Below, piece by piece: positions 39,493 to 47,618 of a stretch of 64,000 nt of DNA. Made by a program: the position numbers and the translations under genes. The stretch is from the NCBI GenBank assembly GCA_044221335.1, contig JBGAPI010000005.1, positions 90,860 through 154,859 on the forward strand. The letters are read 5' to 3'. Under the pieces are notes generated by a model. The model ran no database searches and was not told the origin of the DNA. It worked only from the letters and a program-made list of their open reading frames with translations. The stretch comes from JBGAPI01 sp044221335 (GTDB lineage Bacteria > Pseudomonadota > Gammaproteobacteria > Xanthomonadales > Ahniellaceae). Within the stretch, counting starts at the first letter, position 1. Each line of letters opens with the position of its first letter.

Positions 39493-41721
39493 ATGCGCAT
39501 CGGAACATTCGCGATCGCGGCCGTCGCGTTGTCGCTGGCCGACCCCACTCACGGCCAGAACGTCGTGACCAACCTGTCCTATGTCAGTGGCAACGCGCAG
39601 ACGACGGCTGCGGGTGCCCGCCTTACCGAGCCGCTGGTGGTCCGGAACGACTCCGGCGTGGCGCTCCGGGTGTTCTGGTTCCTGCAGTTCGACAGCACCG
39701 GCGGCGCGCGCTTCTCCGATGGCGCGACGCTGTTCCGGCTGGTCCCGGCGGATGTCGGCGAGTCCGTCGGAGAGACGCTGACGCTCGGTCCCAATCCCGG
39801 CGTGGTCGGCGTGATCGCCTGCCTCACGAGTTCGGTCGCGGCGACCCCCGACGGCGAAGTCGACTGCGACCCGGCGCCGGCCAACAGCCACGTCGTGTTC
39901 TTCGGCGCCGGTACGCCCGGCGCGGACTTCGGCACGCTTGCCGGCGGTGGCTCCGCCAGCGGCGACCTGCAGACCGGGGTTCCGGGCGGGCAGCTGACCA
40001 ATGCGCTGTCGGTGACCCGCACAAGCGGACCCAGCGTGTCGACCGCCTTCGTGCAGATCAGCAACGACAGCACCGGCGGTGCGCACTTCGTCGACGGGTC
40101 GACCACGCTCACCCGCGCACTGCCGATCGGCGTGCCACTGAATCTCCCGTTGCTGCTCGGGCCGAACGACGGCGAGGTCACCGTGGTGCTGTGCGGCAGC
40201 GACACGGCGCCGGACTACGTGCGCTGCCTGAAAGAGGACAGTCCCGCCCTGTTCCTGTTCGCCGAGAGCGCGGTCAGCTCGGGGCCGCGGGTGGAGGTCG
40301 CCGGCGCACGCCAGGTGGGCGCCACGCTCACGCTGCGGGCCCCGGGCGGTTTCGCCAGCTATCAATGGGACGTCGATGGCGACGGCATCACCGATCGGGT
40401 GACCAGCGACTCCAGCCTGCCGGTGACCTATCCCGGGGCCTTCACGGGAACGGTGTCGGTGACCGCGACCAGCGGCGCCAAGCTCGACGCCACCACCCGC
40501 AAGCCGCTGAGCCTGCTTGCGCCACGGCTGACGGCACGGGTGAGCGGCCCGATGCAGGAAGTCTGCGGCAATGGCGACGGCATCCCGCAACCGGGCAAGC
40601 GATTCCGGATCCCGATCGAAGTCGTCAACTCGGGCAACTTCCAGACCGTGGACGGCTACACCAACTTCATTGCCGAGGACCGCTACAGCGCGGCCCGGAC
40701 CGCCGACGGCATCGTCGGCAAGATGCTGGTCGATACGCCGCAGATCGCGGTCGGCACGATGCAGCCCGGGGGACGCGCGCAGGGCACGGTCACGGTGACG
40801 CTCGCGGCCGATGCCGCCTGCGGCACCACGTATGGCCTGCGCTACACCGGCGGCGTCGACGTGCTCGGCTCGAATCCGGGACCGGCCGATCCGATCGCGA
40901 ACCTCGCGATCCCGGCGGATGCCAACTGCCATCCGTTCACCGGCAGCTGTCCCGCGCTGCCGTCGACCAAGGCGGCAGTCGTGCCGCGCGAGGGCCTCTA
41001 CTACAACGCCAACCGCAGCGGCAACGGACTGTCCAACCACATCATCCCGACCTCCAGCGGGCCGGTGTATTTCGGACTGTGGTTCACCGGGGCCCAGGAC
41101 CGCTCACCCGACTGGTACGCCATCCAGGCGCCATTGACCGGCAACGTCGCGGTGTCGCCGATCTACCACTACCAGCGGGTGATCGGCGCGCCGTCGTTCC
41201 AGGTCCAGCGCAGCACCGTCGGCACCGCGGTCGTCGCCATGCTGGGCAGCGAGCGGCTGCTGTTCGCGTGGCAGATCGGCGAGCGCTCCGGCACCGAGCT
41301 GATGGACTATTTCGTCGGCGGTCCGGTCCCGCAGCCGAACCGCACCGGCGCCTGGTACAGCCCCTCCGAGGCCGGCTCCGGGCAGGTGATCCACCAGTAC
41401 CTCGTCAACGGCGTTCCGCAGTACTTCGCCATCCAGTTCATCTACGACGACGCCGGCACCGCGCGCTGGTCGCTGGGCCAGGGCACGGTGTCGGCCCTGG
41501 CCGGCGGAGCGCCGCAGCTGACCTTCCGGGTGCAGTGTCCGGGCTGCCCGTGGCTGCCGGACTGGAACAGTTTCCCGATCGAAGCGGGCAGCGCCAGTCT
41601 CCTGATCGACGATGCCCGCAACGGTCATTTCTCCAGCAGCATCGTGTTTCCGGGACCGTTCAACGGCAGCTGGAACCGGAGCAACCTGCCGATCCAGATC
41701 CTCTCGAATCCTCAGAACTGA
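39493..41721 (+). CDS. Secreted protein with PKD-like domain and duplicated W/Y-rich C-terminal module
   Basis: 742 residues. GAGGT precedes the ATG, and a signal peptide (MRIGTFAIAAVALSLADPTH) opens the chain. Residues about 30-260 form a repeat of a TLGPN/LLGPN beta domain. A PKD-like segment follows (SYQWDVDGDGITDRVTSDS, about 285-330), then GNGDGIPQPGKRFRIPIEV, which resembles an extracellular NEW3/CARDB-like domain. The last 245 residues hold two copies of a module opening REGLYYNANRSGNGLSN and TGAWYSPSEAGSGQVIH, each followed by a F-x-x-W/Q-F/I pattern. It was not matched to a named family. It is probably secreted; there is no GFE tail. Its stop overlaps the convergent gene by ten bases. 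Confidence 0.75.
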   Translation: MRIGTFAIAAVALSLADPTHGQNVVTNLSYVSGNAQTTAAGARLTEPLVVRNDSGVALRVFWFLQFDSTGGARFSDGATLFRLVPADVGESVGETLTLGPNPGVVGVIACLTSSVAATPDGEVDCDPAPANSHVVFFGAGTPGADFGTLAGGGSASGDLQTGVPGGQLTNALSVTRTSGPSVSTAFVQISNDSTGGAHFVDGSTTLTRALPIGVPLNLPLLLGPNDGEVTVVLCGSDTAPDYVRCLKEDSPALFLFAESAVSSGPRVEVAGARQVGATLTLRAPGGFASYQWDVDGDGITDRVTSDSSLPVTYPGAFTGTVSVTATSGAKLDATTRKPLSLLAPRLTARVSGPMQEVCGNGDGIPQPGKRFRIPIEVVNSGNFQTVDGYTNFIAEDRYSAARTADGIVGKMLVDTPQIAVGTMQPGGRAQGTVTVTLAADAACGTTYGLRYTGGVDVLGSNPGPADPIANLAIPADANCHPFTGSCPALPSTKAAVVPREGLYYNANRSGNGLSNHIIPTSSGPVYFGLWFTGAQDRSPDWYAIQAPLTGNVAVSPIYHYQRVIGAPSFQVQRSTVGTAVVAMLGSERLLFAWQIGERSGTELMDYFVGGPVPQPNRTGAWYSPSEAGSGQVIHQYLVNGVPQYFAIQFIYDDAGTARWSLGQGTVSALAGGAPQLTFRVQCPGCPWLPDWNSFPIEAGSASLLIDDARNGHFSSSIVFPGPFNGSWNRSNLPIQILSNPQN

Positions 41722-42164
41722 GCGATTCCGCCGGCGTCGACGGCTCCGGCGAACGGGTCCGCGGGGCGGGGCAATGCCACGGACGTCGGCAAGGTGACGC
41801 CGTTCAAGGCGGCCGTGGTCGGGCTCGAAGGTCCGCAGGTGCAGGTCGCCGCCACGCCGCAGCTGCCGGGGTTGAACGCCGCGACGCCGCGATCGCCGCA
41901 CTGGCTGGCGCACTGGCCATACTGCTGCGCCGGCGGTGCCGAGCAGAAGGTTCCGTCGCTGCCGCGTCCGTTCGTGTGGCCCGTGCCTCCCGAGCCGGGA
42001 TCGCCGGAGCCGCCGTCGACGGAACGGTGGCTGCGGCCGGTGTCGCGCAGGGCTTCGGCGGCTTGTGCCGTGGAGATCGGTGAGTGCATCAGCGTGACGA
42101 CGGACAGGGTGGTCGCGATCAGGGTGAGGGCGACGCGACTGCTTGCGATCAGGGAACGATTCAT
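41712..42164 (-). CDS. Small exported cysteine-rich protein of unknown function
   Basis: 150 residues from ATG 42164, which has GAGGAG six bases upstream. The signal peptide (VALTLIATTLSVVTLMHSPI) ends near AQAAEA. A Gly/Ser-rich linker (GGSGDPGSGGTGHTNGRGS) leads to a six-cysteine segment with spacing like FC-x9-QC-xx-QC-x12-SC-x5-TCTC, and then a plain tail. The even cysteine number suggests disulfides outside the cytoplasm. No family was recognised. Its last ten bases overlap the end of the convergent secreted-protein gene. Confidence 0.65.
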   Translation of the reverse strand: MNRSLIASSRVALTLIATTLSVVTLMHSPISTAQAAEALRDTGRSHRSVDGGSGDPGSGGTGHTNGRGSDGTFCSAPPAQQYGQCASQCGDRGVAAFNPGSCGVAATCTCGPSSPTTAALNGVTLPTSVALPRPADPFAGAVDAGGIAQF

Positions 42165-42479
42165 GGAGGACTCCTCGATGGCCATCGGGACGCGGGCGGT
42201 CACGCCGTCGAGACCGACTCATCGGCGTGGCGGACTCGCGACGATCGTGCAGCGGCGTTTCGCCGCGTCCGGCGCGCTGGCTTGGCCTGTCGCGAGGTTT
42301 CCAGGCTGGCGCAACATCGCGACAGGGATCGGCACCGGCGTCCGATTGTCGGCAACCGGACTCGGGCGCGGCAATCGGGCTTCGGGTTCCATCGTCGACG
42401 GTGCGACGCGGGCCGCAATTCCGTGACGCCGCACCGGACGCGCGCTCGCCGCGTCCGCGAGCTGTGCGACGATGCGCCG
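42165..42479. other. Divergent intergenic region, nothing recognised
   Basis: 315 bp between the Cys-rich exported protein (minus) and the DUF1415 gene (plus). I see no repeats, RNA gene or clear promoter pair. Confidence 0.5.
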
Positions 42480-43049
42480 ATGACCATCACCGATCCCGAC
42501 CTCGTCATCGCCCGCACTGAGGCCTGGCTGACACGCGCGGTGATCGGGCTCAACCTCTGTCCCTTCGCGAAGGCCGTGCACGTGAAGCGGCAGATCCGCT
42601 GGGTGGTCAGCGCGGCGACCTCGGTGGACGTGCTGGTCGTCGACCTCGAGCGCGAACTGACGGCGCTGGCGGCGGCGGATCCGGAAGCGGTCGACACCAC
42701 GCTGCTGATCCACCCCGGCGTCCTCGGCGACTTCCTCGACTACAACGACTTCCTCGGCGAGGCCGACGCCGCGATCGAACGCCTCGCCCTTGACGGTGTG
42801 CTGCAGGTCGCGAGCTTCCACCCGGACTACCGGTTCGTCGACGCTGCGCCCGATGCGATCGAGAACTGCAGCAATCGCTCGCCGTATCCGATGCTGCATT
42901 TGTTGCGCGAGGCCAGCATCGATCGCGCGGTCGCGGCGTTTCCGGAGGCGGAGGCGATCTACGAGCGCAACATCGAGACCCTGCGCGCGCTCGGCTGGGA
43001 GGGCTGGACGCAGTTGTGGGAGGGGCGCGAGCCGCGGTCGCCACGCTGA
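42480..43049 (+). CDS. DUF1415 family protein
   Basis: 189 residues from ATG 42480. The DUF1415 pattern is complete: TEAWLTRAVIGLNLCPFAKA at the N-terminus with the conserved cysteine, TTLLIHPGVLGDFLDYNDFL in the middle, QVASFHPDYRFVDA with the conserved histidine, and NRSPYPMLHLLREASIDRAV. It is a small cytosolic protein found widely in gamma- and betaproteobacteria with no known reaction; the conserved C and H could serve redox or metal chemistry (inference). A 32-bp perfect palindrome (43111-43142) separates it from ybaK. Confidence 0.88.
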   Translation: MTITDPDLVIARTEAWLTRAVIGLNLCPFAKAVHVKRQIRWVVSAATSVDVLVVDLERELTALAAADPEAVDTTLLIHPGVLGDFLDYNDFLGEADAAIERLALDGVLQVASFHPDYRFVDAAPDAIENCSNRSPYPMLHLLREASIDRAVAAFPEAEAIYERNIETLRALGWEGWTQLWEGREPRSPR

Positions 43050-43110
43050 CGATTTCGCCGGGGTCGGGGCCTGCGCTCCTCGGACATCGGGTTGGCAGTC
43101 GGTCCGCTTG

Positions 43111-43142
43111 TCGCAGGGTGCGCCCCGGGGCGCACCCTGCGA
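43111..43142. repeat. 32-bp perfect palindrome
   Basis: TCGCAGGGTGCGCCCC is followed immediately by its exact reverse complement. It lies between the DUF1415 stop and ybaK, 20 bp before the ybaK ATG, and could terminate or attenuate transcription into ybaK. Confidence 0.75.
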
Positions 43143-43162
43143 CGGCGTGGCACCATCGCAGG

Positions 43163-43654
43163 ATGGCCAAGAAAGAAAAGCACGTCAGCGAAACCCCGGC
43201 GACCGTCTGGCTCAAGGCGCGCGGTGTCGCCTACACCGAGCACGCCTATGACTACGTCGAGCACGGCGGCACCACCGAGTCGGCGCGCCAGCTCGGCGTC
43301 GACGAGCACGCGGTGGTGAAGACCCTGGTGATGCAGGACGAGCGCGCGCAGCCGCTGATCGTGCTGATGCACGGCGACCGCTCGGTCAGCACCAAGAACC
43401 TCGCCCGCGCGATCGGGGTGAAGTCGGTGGAACCGTGCAGGCCGGAAGTCGCTCAGCGCCACAGCGGCTACCAGATCGGCGGCACTTCGCCGTTCGGCCT
43501 GCGCAAGGTGCTGCCGGTCTACGTCGAGGCGACGATTCTCGACCTGCCCCGCATCTGCATCAACGGCGGGCGGCGGGGATTCCTGGTCGGCATCGCGCCG
43601 ACGGTGTTGCGCGACGTGCTGGCCGCGAAGCCGGTCAACTGCGCGCTGGTGTAG
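43163..43654 (+). CDS. ybaK: YbaK-family Cys-tRNA(Pro)/aminoacyl-tRNA deacylase
   Basis: 163 residues. YbaK/INS-type proteins hydrolyse mischarged tRNA (Cys-tRNA-Pro for YbaK). Recognisable elements: ATVWLKARGVAYTEHAYDY, the VVKTLVM segment with the catalytic-type lysine, DRSVSTKNLARAIGVKSVEP, YQIGGTSPFGLRK with the GGxSPFG loop, and ICINGGRRGFLVGIAP. ATG 43163 has GCAGG upstream. The stop TAG is part of GTAG at the edge of a REP hairpin, and the last ten codons plus stop are duplicated 98 bp downstream inside the repeat region. Confidence 0.93.
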   Translation: MAKKEKHVSETPATVWLKARGVAYTEHAYDYVEHGGTTESARQLGVDEHAVVKTLVMQDERAQPLIVLMHGDRSVSTKNLARAIGVKSVEPCRPEVAQRHSGYQIGGTSPFGLRKVLPVYVEATILDLPRICINGGRRGFLVGIAPTVLRDVLAAKPVNCALV

Positions 43655-43778
43655 GGCGCGCAGTGCGCGCCAACGCCCGAACGCTTCGCCATGGCGGGCG
43701 GTGCCCGCCCTACGCGCCGGCCGCGAAGCCGGTCAGCTGCGCGCTGGTGTAGGGCGCGCACTGCGCGCCATTGCCCGA
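43621..43778. repeat. 98-bp direct duplication including the ybaK 3' end
   Basis: The segment from 43621, covering the codons for AAKPVNCALV, the stop and the adjacent REP, recurs from 43719 with an N-to-S change (AAKPVSCALV). The second copy is detached from the gene and untranslated. It shows that gene sequence was captured while the repeat block expanded. Confidence 0.85.
43655..43671. repeat. REP hairpin abutting the ybaK stop
   Basis: GGCGCGCAGTGCGCGCC is a perfect 8-bp stem with a one-base centre. It follows directly on the TAG stop (GTAG at 43651-43654). Confidence 0.85.
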
Positions 43779-43790
43779 GCGCATCGCAAT

Positions 43791-44275
43791 GGCGGGCATT
43801 GCCCGCCCTACGCGCCATCGCCCGAGCGCATCGCAATGGCGGGCGGTGCCCGCCCTACGCGCCATCGCCCGAGCGCATCGCAATGGCGGGCGGTGCCCGC
43901 CCTGCGCGCCATCGCCGGAGCGCATCGCAATGGCGGGCATTGCCCGCCCTACGCGCCATCGCCGGAGCGCATCGCAATGGCGGGCATTGCCCGCCCTACG
44001 CGCCATCGCCGGAGCGCATCGCAATGGCGGGCATTGCCCGCCCTGCGCGCCATCGCCGGAGCGCATCGCAATGGCGGGCATTGCCCGCCCTACGCGCCAT
44101 CGCCGGAGCATTGGCGCGGCGGGCATTGCCCGCCCTACGCGCCATCGCCCGAGCGCATCGCTATGGCGGGCGGTGCCCGCCCTGCGCGCCATTGCCCGAG
44201 CGCATCGCAATGGCGGGCATTGCCCGCCCTACGCGCCATCGCCCGAGCGCTTGGCAATGGCGGGCACTGCCCGCC
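43791..44275. repeat. Tandem array of eleven 47-bp REP units
   Basis: GGCGGGCATTGCCCGCC-type cores start at 43791, 43838, 43885, 43932, 43979, 44026, 44073, 44118, 44165, 44212 and 44259. Spacing is 47 bp apart from one 45-bp unit. The linker is CTACGCGCCATCGCC(C/G)GAGCGCATCGCAAT with few changes, and centres vary (AT, GG, AC). An isolated core lies at 43693. Whole units repeat with no unique spacers, so this is not a CRISPR. It separates the convergent ybaK and ecsC genes and ends at the ecsC stop. Confidence 0.95.
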
Positions 44276-45058
44276 CTACGCATCGTCGTAGGCCAGCCGC
44301 ACCGCCTCCTTGCCGTACACGCGCTCCAGCCGCCGCACGGTGAAGTGGCCGCGTGCCATCGCCTGATAGTGGTGGGTGAACAGCGTGTTCATCGCGGCCC
44401 CGCCGAGCGCACCGACCAGCGGCAGCGCCTGCAGCGCGGTCTTCTGCGACACCGGGATCGCGAAGCGCGCGGCGATGCGCGCCACGAAGTGCGCCAGCGC
44501 CGGGGCGCCGGAGTCGATCACGCCCTTGCGCAGCAGGTACTCGGTCGCCCGCGCGACCTCGCGCGCCAGTTCGAGCCGCACCAGGAAATACGCCGACTCG
44601 GCGGCGTCGTCGGATGCCGAGCGGCCGCCGAGCGCGAACACCTCGAGGCAGGCGAGCGCGGCGTCGGGGTCGCCGAGGTCTTCGCCTTCGCTGCGCGCGA
44701 TGTCGGCGATCGAGCGCAGCATCAGCGTCGTCGACACCGGCAGCTCCACCGCGAGCGCGGAGAGCCCGAAGAAGCCGCCGACCGCGCCGGAGGTCGCGGT
44801 GGCGAGCTTATGGATGCGGTCCGCCGACGACGTCCGGTGATCGCGCTTGCGCATCGTCGCCAGCGCCAGCTTCAACGCCGCCTGCAGCGACTTGCGGGTG
44901 ACCGTGCCGACGCGCTTCGCGACCGGACCCGGCAGCGCCTTCAGCGCGAGCTCGACCGGCGAGCCGACGTAGTTCGCGAGCGTGATCGCGAGTCCCGGCT
45001 TCTCCAGCGTGGTCTTCGCAGAGGCGAGTTCGCTGCGGTGTTCGGCGGTCATTCCCAT
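44276..45058 (-). CDS. EcsC family protein
   Basis: 260 residues from ATG 45058, with GGAG seven bases upstream. The sequence matches the EcsC-type pattern: a basic N-terminal part (VAKRVGTVTRKSLQAALKLA), the hydrophobic GAVGGFFGLSALAVELPVST, LMLRSIADIARSEGEDL, and the Gly-rich LPLVGALGGAAMNTLFTHHY. These proteins accompany ABC exporter genes in Bacillus but are common as single genes elsewhere with no defined role; membrane association is likely. The stop TAG is the GTAG edge of the last unit of the 47-bp array, so the repeat supplies the end of the reading frame. Confidence 0.88.
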   Translation of the reverse strand: MGMTAEHRSELASAKTTLEKPGLAITLANYVGSPVELALKALPGPVAKRVGTVTRKSLQAALKLALATMRKRDHRTSSADRIHKLATATSGAVGGFFGLSALAVELPVSTTLMLRSIADIARSEGEDLGDPDAALACLEVFALGGRSASDDAAESAYFLVRLELAREVARATEYLLRKGVIDSGAPALAHFVARIAARFAIPVSQKTALQALPLVGALGGAAMNTLFTHHYQAMARGHFTVRRLERVYGKEAVRLAYDDA

Positions 45059-45207
45059 CGGCACGCTCCGGAGGGCAGACGTCGCCACATCGCGACGTCC
45101 GCGGTTTGGGGTGGATCGACGTGAAATCAAGGCGCCCAGCGTCGGCGTCGCAGGATCTGCGACGTCGATCCCGCACGCTGGCGACTCCAATGCCACCGGA
45201 GGATCGC

Positions 45208-46212
45208 ATGCGCGCCGACCCCATGTTCTTCTCGCACCACAGTGACCGGTCTCGCGACGTCCTGAACGCACGGGTCGTCGCCACCGCCCTTCCTACACTG
45301 TGCGACGAGGCGCTGCTCGGGTACCGGGTGGCCGAATTGTTCGCGATCCATCGGCCGGGCGATCTGCAGAAATACCTGTCCGTGATCGTCGAGCAGGCGG
45401 ATCCGGATACGCGACGGAAGCTCGATATCTCCAGACGGCAGTGGGAAAAAGCCGGGGAGCTCGGTCATGAGTTGTCGTTCGACGAGGTCGACCGGCAGAT
45501 GCGGTACTACAGCGACATCGACGGCTGGGAGCACGACGTCGAGTGGGGATGGCGACAGTTCCGCGACGGTCCCGGGATCCGTTCACTCCTGAGGGAGCAG
45601 CTCGAGCAGGCAAGAGCGGCGCAAGCCGCATGCCGCGCGAGCAGCGATCCGCTGGTCCGGTTCGAACTCGACGCGCTGGATCACGGCCGACATTGCTCGT
45701 CGTACCGGTCGTCCCCGCCCTTCGTCCGGACGCGCTGGACCTACCGCAGTCCCACGACGGCCTGGGCCAGGGAGGAATTCCTGGAGAAGCTGTCACAGTT
45801 GTCCCGTCGCCCGGACGTGCGAAGCGCTTCCGTCCGGGGGGAGGTCGGCTTTCGCGTCATGCGGCTCCTTTGTTCGGAGCAGCAGCAGCGCGCTGGCGCC
45901 GCGGGCCTCGAGCGATGCGAGGCGTTCCCGATCTGCGCGCTGACCCCGTCCGAATATGTGAGTGATTGCGTCGAGGGCATGGGTTGGCTGGATCAGGTCC
46001 ATTGGTTCAGCGAAGGCCTCGGGCCGATGCCGGACCTGTACGTCGAGGAGTCGCCCGGTACGCGGGTCGGGCGGTCGGTCGAATGGCTGCTGCGCAGCGG
46101 CCGACGGACGGGGCGCTGGATCCTGTGCAACCACGAACTGGAATCGCCCTCGGAGCAGTTTCACCGGTGGACGATCGGCGACGGCATGTCGATCGGCGAG
46201 CCGCAGGAGTGA
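45208..46212 (+). CDS. Hypothetical protein, no family recognised
   Basis: 334 residues from ATG 45208, chosen for GGAGG five bases upstream; earlier in-frame ATGs lack a ribosome site. The protein is charged, without signal peptide or membrane helix, and rich in tryptophan and arginine (SDIDGWEHDVEWGWRQF, RSVEWLLRSGRRTGRW). Cysteines are scattered. A stretch at 45614-45629 encoding part of RAAQAACR is a REP-like palindrome (GAGCGGCGCAAGCCGC) inside the coding region. Codon bias is a little weaker than in its neighbours. Function is unknown; it lies between ecsC and the NAD salvage genes without obvious linkage to either. Confidence 0.6.
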   Translation: MRADPMFFSHHSDRSRDVLNARVVATALPTLCDEALLGYRVAELFAIHRPGDLQKYLSVIVEQADPDTRRKLDISRRQWEKAGELGHELSFDEVDRQMRYYSDIDGWEHDVEWGWRQFRDGPGIRSLLREQLEQARAAQAACRASSDPLVRFELDALDHGRHCSSYRSSPPFVRTRWTYRSPTTAWAREEFLEKLSQLSRRPDVRSASVRGEVGFRVMRLLCSEQQQRAGAAGLERCEAFPICALTPSEYVSDCVEGMGWLDQVHWFSEGLGPMPDLYVEESPGTRVGRSVEWLLRSGRRTGRWILCNHELESPSEQFHRWTIGDGMSIGEPQE

Positions 46213-46366
46213 ACGACGTCCGCAGGACCTGCGGCAGGCCCGAAGCACGCAGTCCACAGTCGCCGGAGGCGCAACTCCCTTCCATCCTGAACGCCGAAAC
46301 CCAAGTTGAATCAGGCCGTTGCAGCTTCGCCGCCCGCCCGGCGGACACGCCAGCTGAACGACATTC

Positions 46367-46394
46367 TTGACGATGGGCGTGGAGCGACTACAGT
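46367..46394 (+). promoter_or_regulatory. Candidate sigma-70 promoter for the NAD salvage genes
   Basis: TTGACG (46367-46372) and TACAGT (46389-46394) with a 16-bp spacer, ending 50 bp before the nadM start. The -35 has one mismatch from consensus and the -10 has two. No NrtR or NadQ-type operator was recognised. Confidence 0.5.
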
Positions 46395-46444
46395 GACCAC
46401 ACGCCAGCGGACAGACCGCCGGCGACTCACCGTGAGGGAGCCTC

Positions 46445-47497
46445 ATGGACTTCGACTATCTCGTCTTCATCGGGCGATTCGAGCCCTTCCACAACGGCCA
46501 TGCCGCGGTCGCGCGCCACGCGCTGACGCGAGCGGCGAAACTGATCGTCCTGATCGGTTCGGCCGATACCCCGCGCACCGTCAAGAATCCCTGGACCGTG
46601 TCCGAGCGCCGCGTGATGATCGAGGCCGCGCTGGCCGAGCTCGCGCCGCGTCTGATCGTCCGGCCACTGCGCGATCACCTGTACAACGAGAGCCTGTGGA
46701 TCGCCGGCGTGCAGCGCGGCGTGCGCGAGGCGATCGCGGCCGATGGCGGTGATCCGGCGACGGCGCGGGTCGGGCTCGTCGGCCAGGACAAGGACGCGTC
46801 GAGCTATTACCTCCGTGAATTCCCGCAGTGGGCGCTGGTCGACACCGTGCAGACGCCGATGCTGTCGGCGACCGAGCTGCGCCACTACCTGTTCGGCTCG
46901 ACCGGCGCCACCGACAACGGCGCGCTGCTGATGCTCAAGGCCAACCTGCCGGCGCCGGTGCACGACATGCTGCTGGCCTTCCGCAGCAACCACGCGATCT
47001 TCGACCAGCTGGTCGCCGAGTACCGCTTCGTCGAGACCTACCGCGCGGGCTGGAAGGCGGCGCCGTACCCGCCGACCTTCGTCACCACCGACGCGATCGT
47101 CGTGCATTCCGGCCACGTGCTGCTGGTGCGCCGTCGCGCCGAGCCGGGCAAGGGGCTCTGGGCCCTGCCGGGTGGTTTCGTGCGTCAGAGCGAGACGGTG
47201 TTCGACGCGTGCCTTCGCGAGCTGCGCGAGGAGACCCGGCTGAAGCTGCCGCTGCCGGTGCTGCGCGGCTCGCTGCGCGCCGAGAAGGTGTTCGACCACC
47301 CGGGACGCAGCCTGCGAGGTCGCACCATCACCCACGCTTTCCACTTCGAGTTCCCGACCGGCGAGCTGCCACCGGTGAAAGGCGGCGACGATGCCGACAA
47401 GGCGCGCTGGTTCAGTCTTGCCGAAGCGCTGGAGATGAGCCCCTCGCTGTTCGAGGACCACCTGCACATCCTGGAGTATTTTCTCGGTCGGACCTGA
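46445..47497 (+). CDS. nadM: Bifunctional NMN adenylyltransferase / Nudix hydrolase
   Basis: 350 residues. The N-terminal nucleotidyltransferase domain makes NAD from NMN and ATP: FIGRFEPFHNGHAAVARHAL has the HxGH motif, and MLSATELRHYLFG the ISxTxxR-like site. The C-terminal Nudix domain (about 215-350) shows the box GGFVRQSETVFDACLRELRE followed by ET, with the catalytic glutamates; such domains hydrolyse ADP-ribose. GGGAG five bases upstream supports ATG 46445. The nicotinamide phosphoribosyltransferase gene lies 121 bp downstream and supplies NMN, so together they convert nicotinamide to NAD in two steps. Confidence 0.95.
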   Translation: MDFDYLVFIGRFEPFHNGHAAVARHALTRAAKLIVLIGSADTPRTVKNPWTVSERRVMIEAALAELAPRLIVRPLRDHLYNESLWIAGVQRGVREAIAADGGDPATARVGLVGQDKDASSYYLREFPQWALVDTVQTPMLSATELRHYLFGSTGATDNGALLMLKANLPAPVHDMLLAFRSNHAIFDQLVAEYRFVETYRAGWKAAPYPPTFVTTDAIVVHSGHVLLVRRRAEPGKGLWALPGGFVRQSETVFDACLRELREETRLKLPLPVLRGSLRAEKVFDHPGRSLRGRTITHAFHFEFPTGELPPVKGGDDADKARWFSLAEALEMSPSLFEDHLHILEYFLGRT

Positions 47498-47618
47498 GCC
47501 CGCCGGGCCGGTTTCGACGTGACCTGAATGCGGTACGCCGGTCGCGCGGCGAACGAACCAGCGCGACGTCCACCGGTCGACAGACGGCCGGTCCATGAGA
47601 CGCGAAGGAGCTTCCGTC

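Noticed and set aside
43791..44275. CRISPR array
   Set aside because: The full 47-bp unit is repeated with near-identical linkers, so there are no unique spacers, and no cas gene is nearby.
43691..45124. Long plus-strand frames through the 47-bp array (repeating NGGHCPPYAPSPERIAM)
   Set aside because: They are translations of REP units. The unit lacks stops in several frames, and no ribosome site or non-repeat domain is present.
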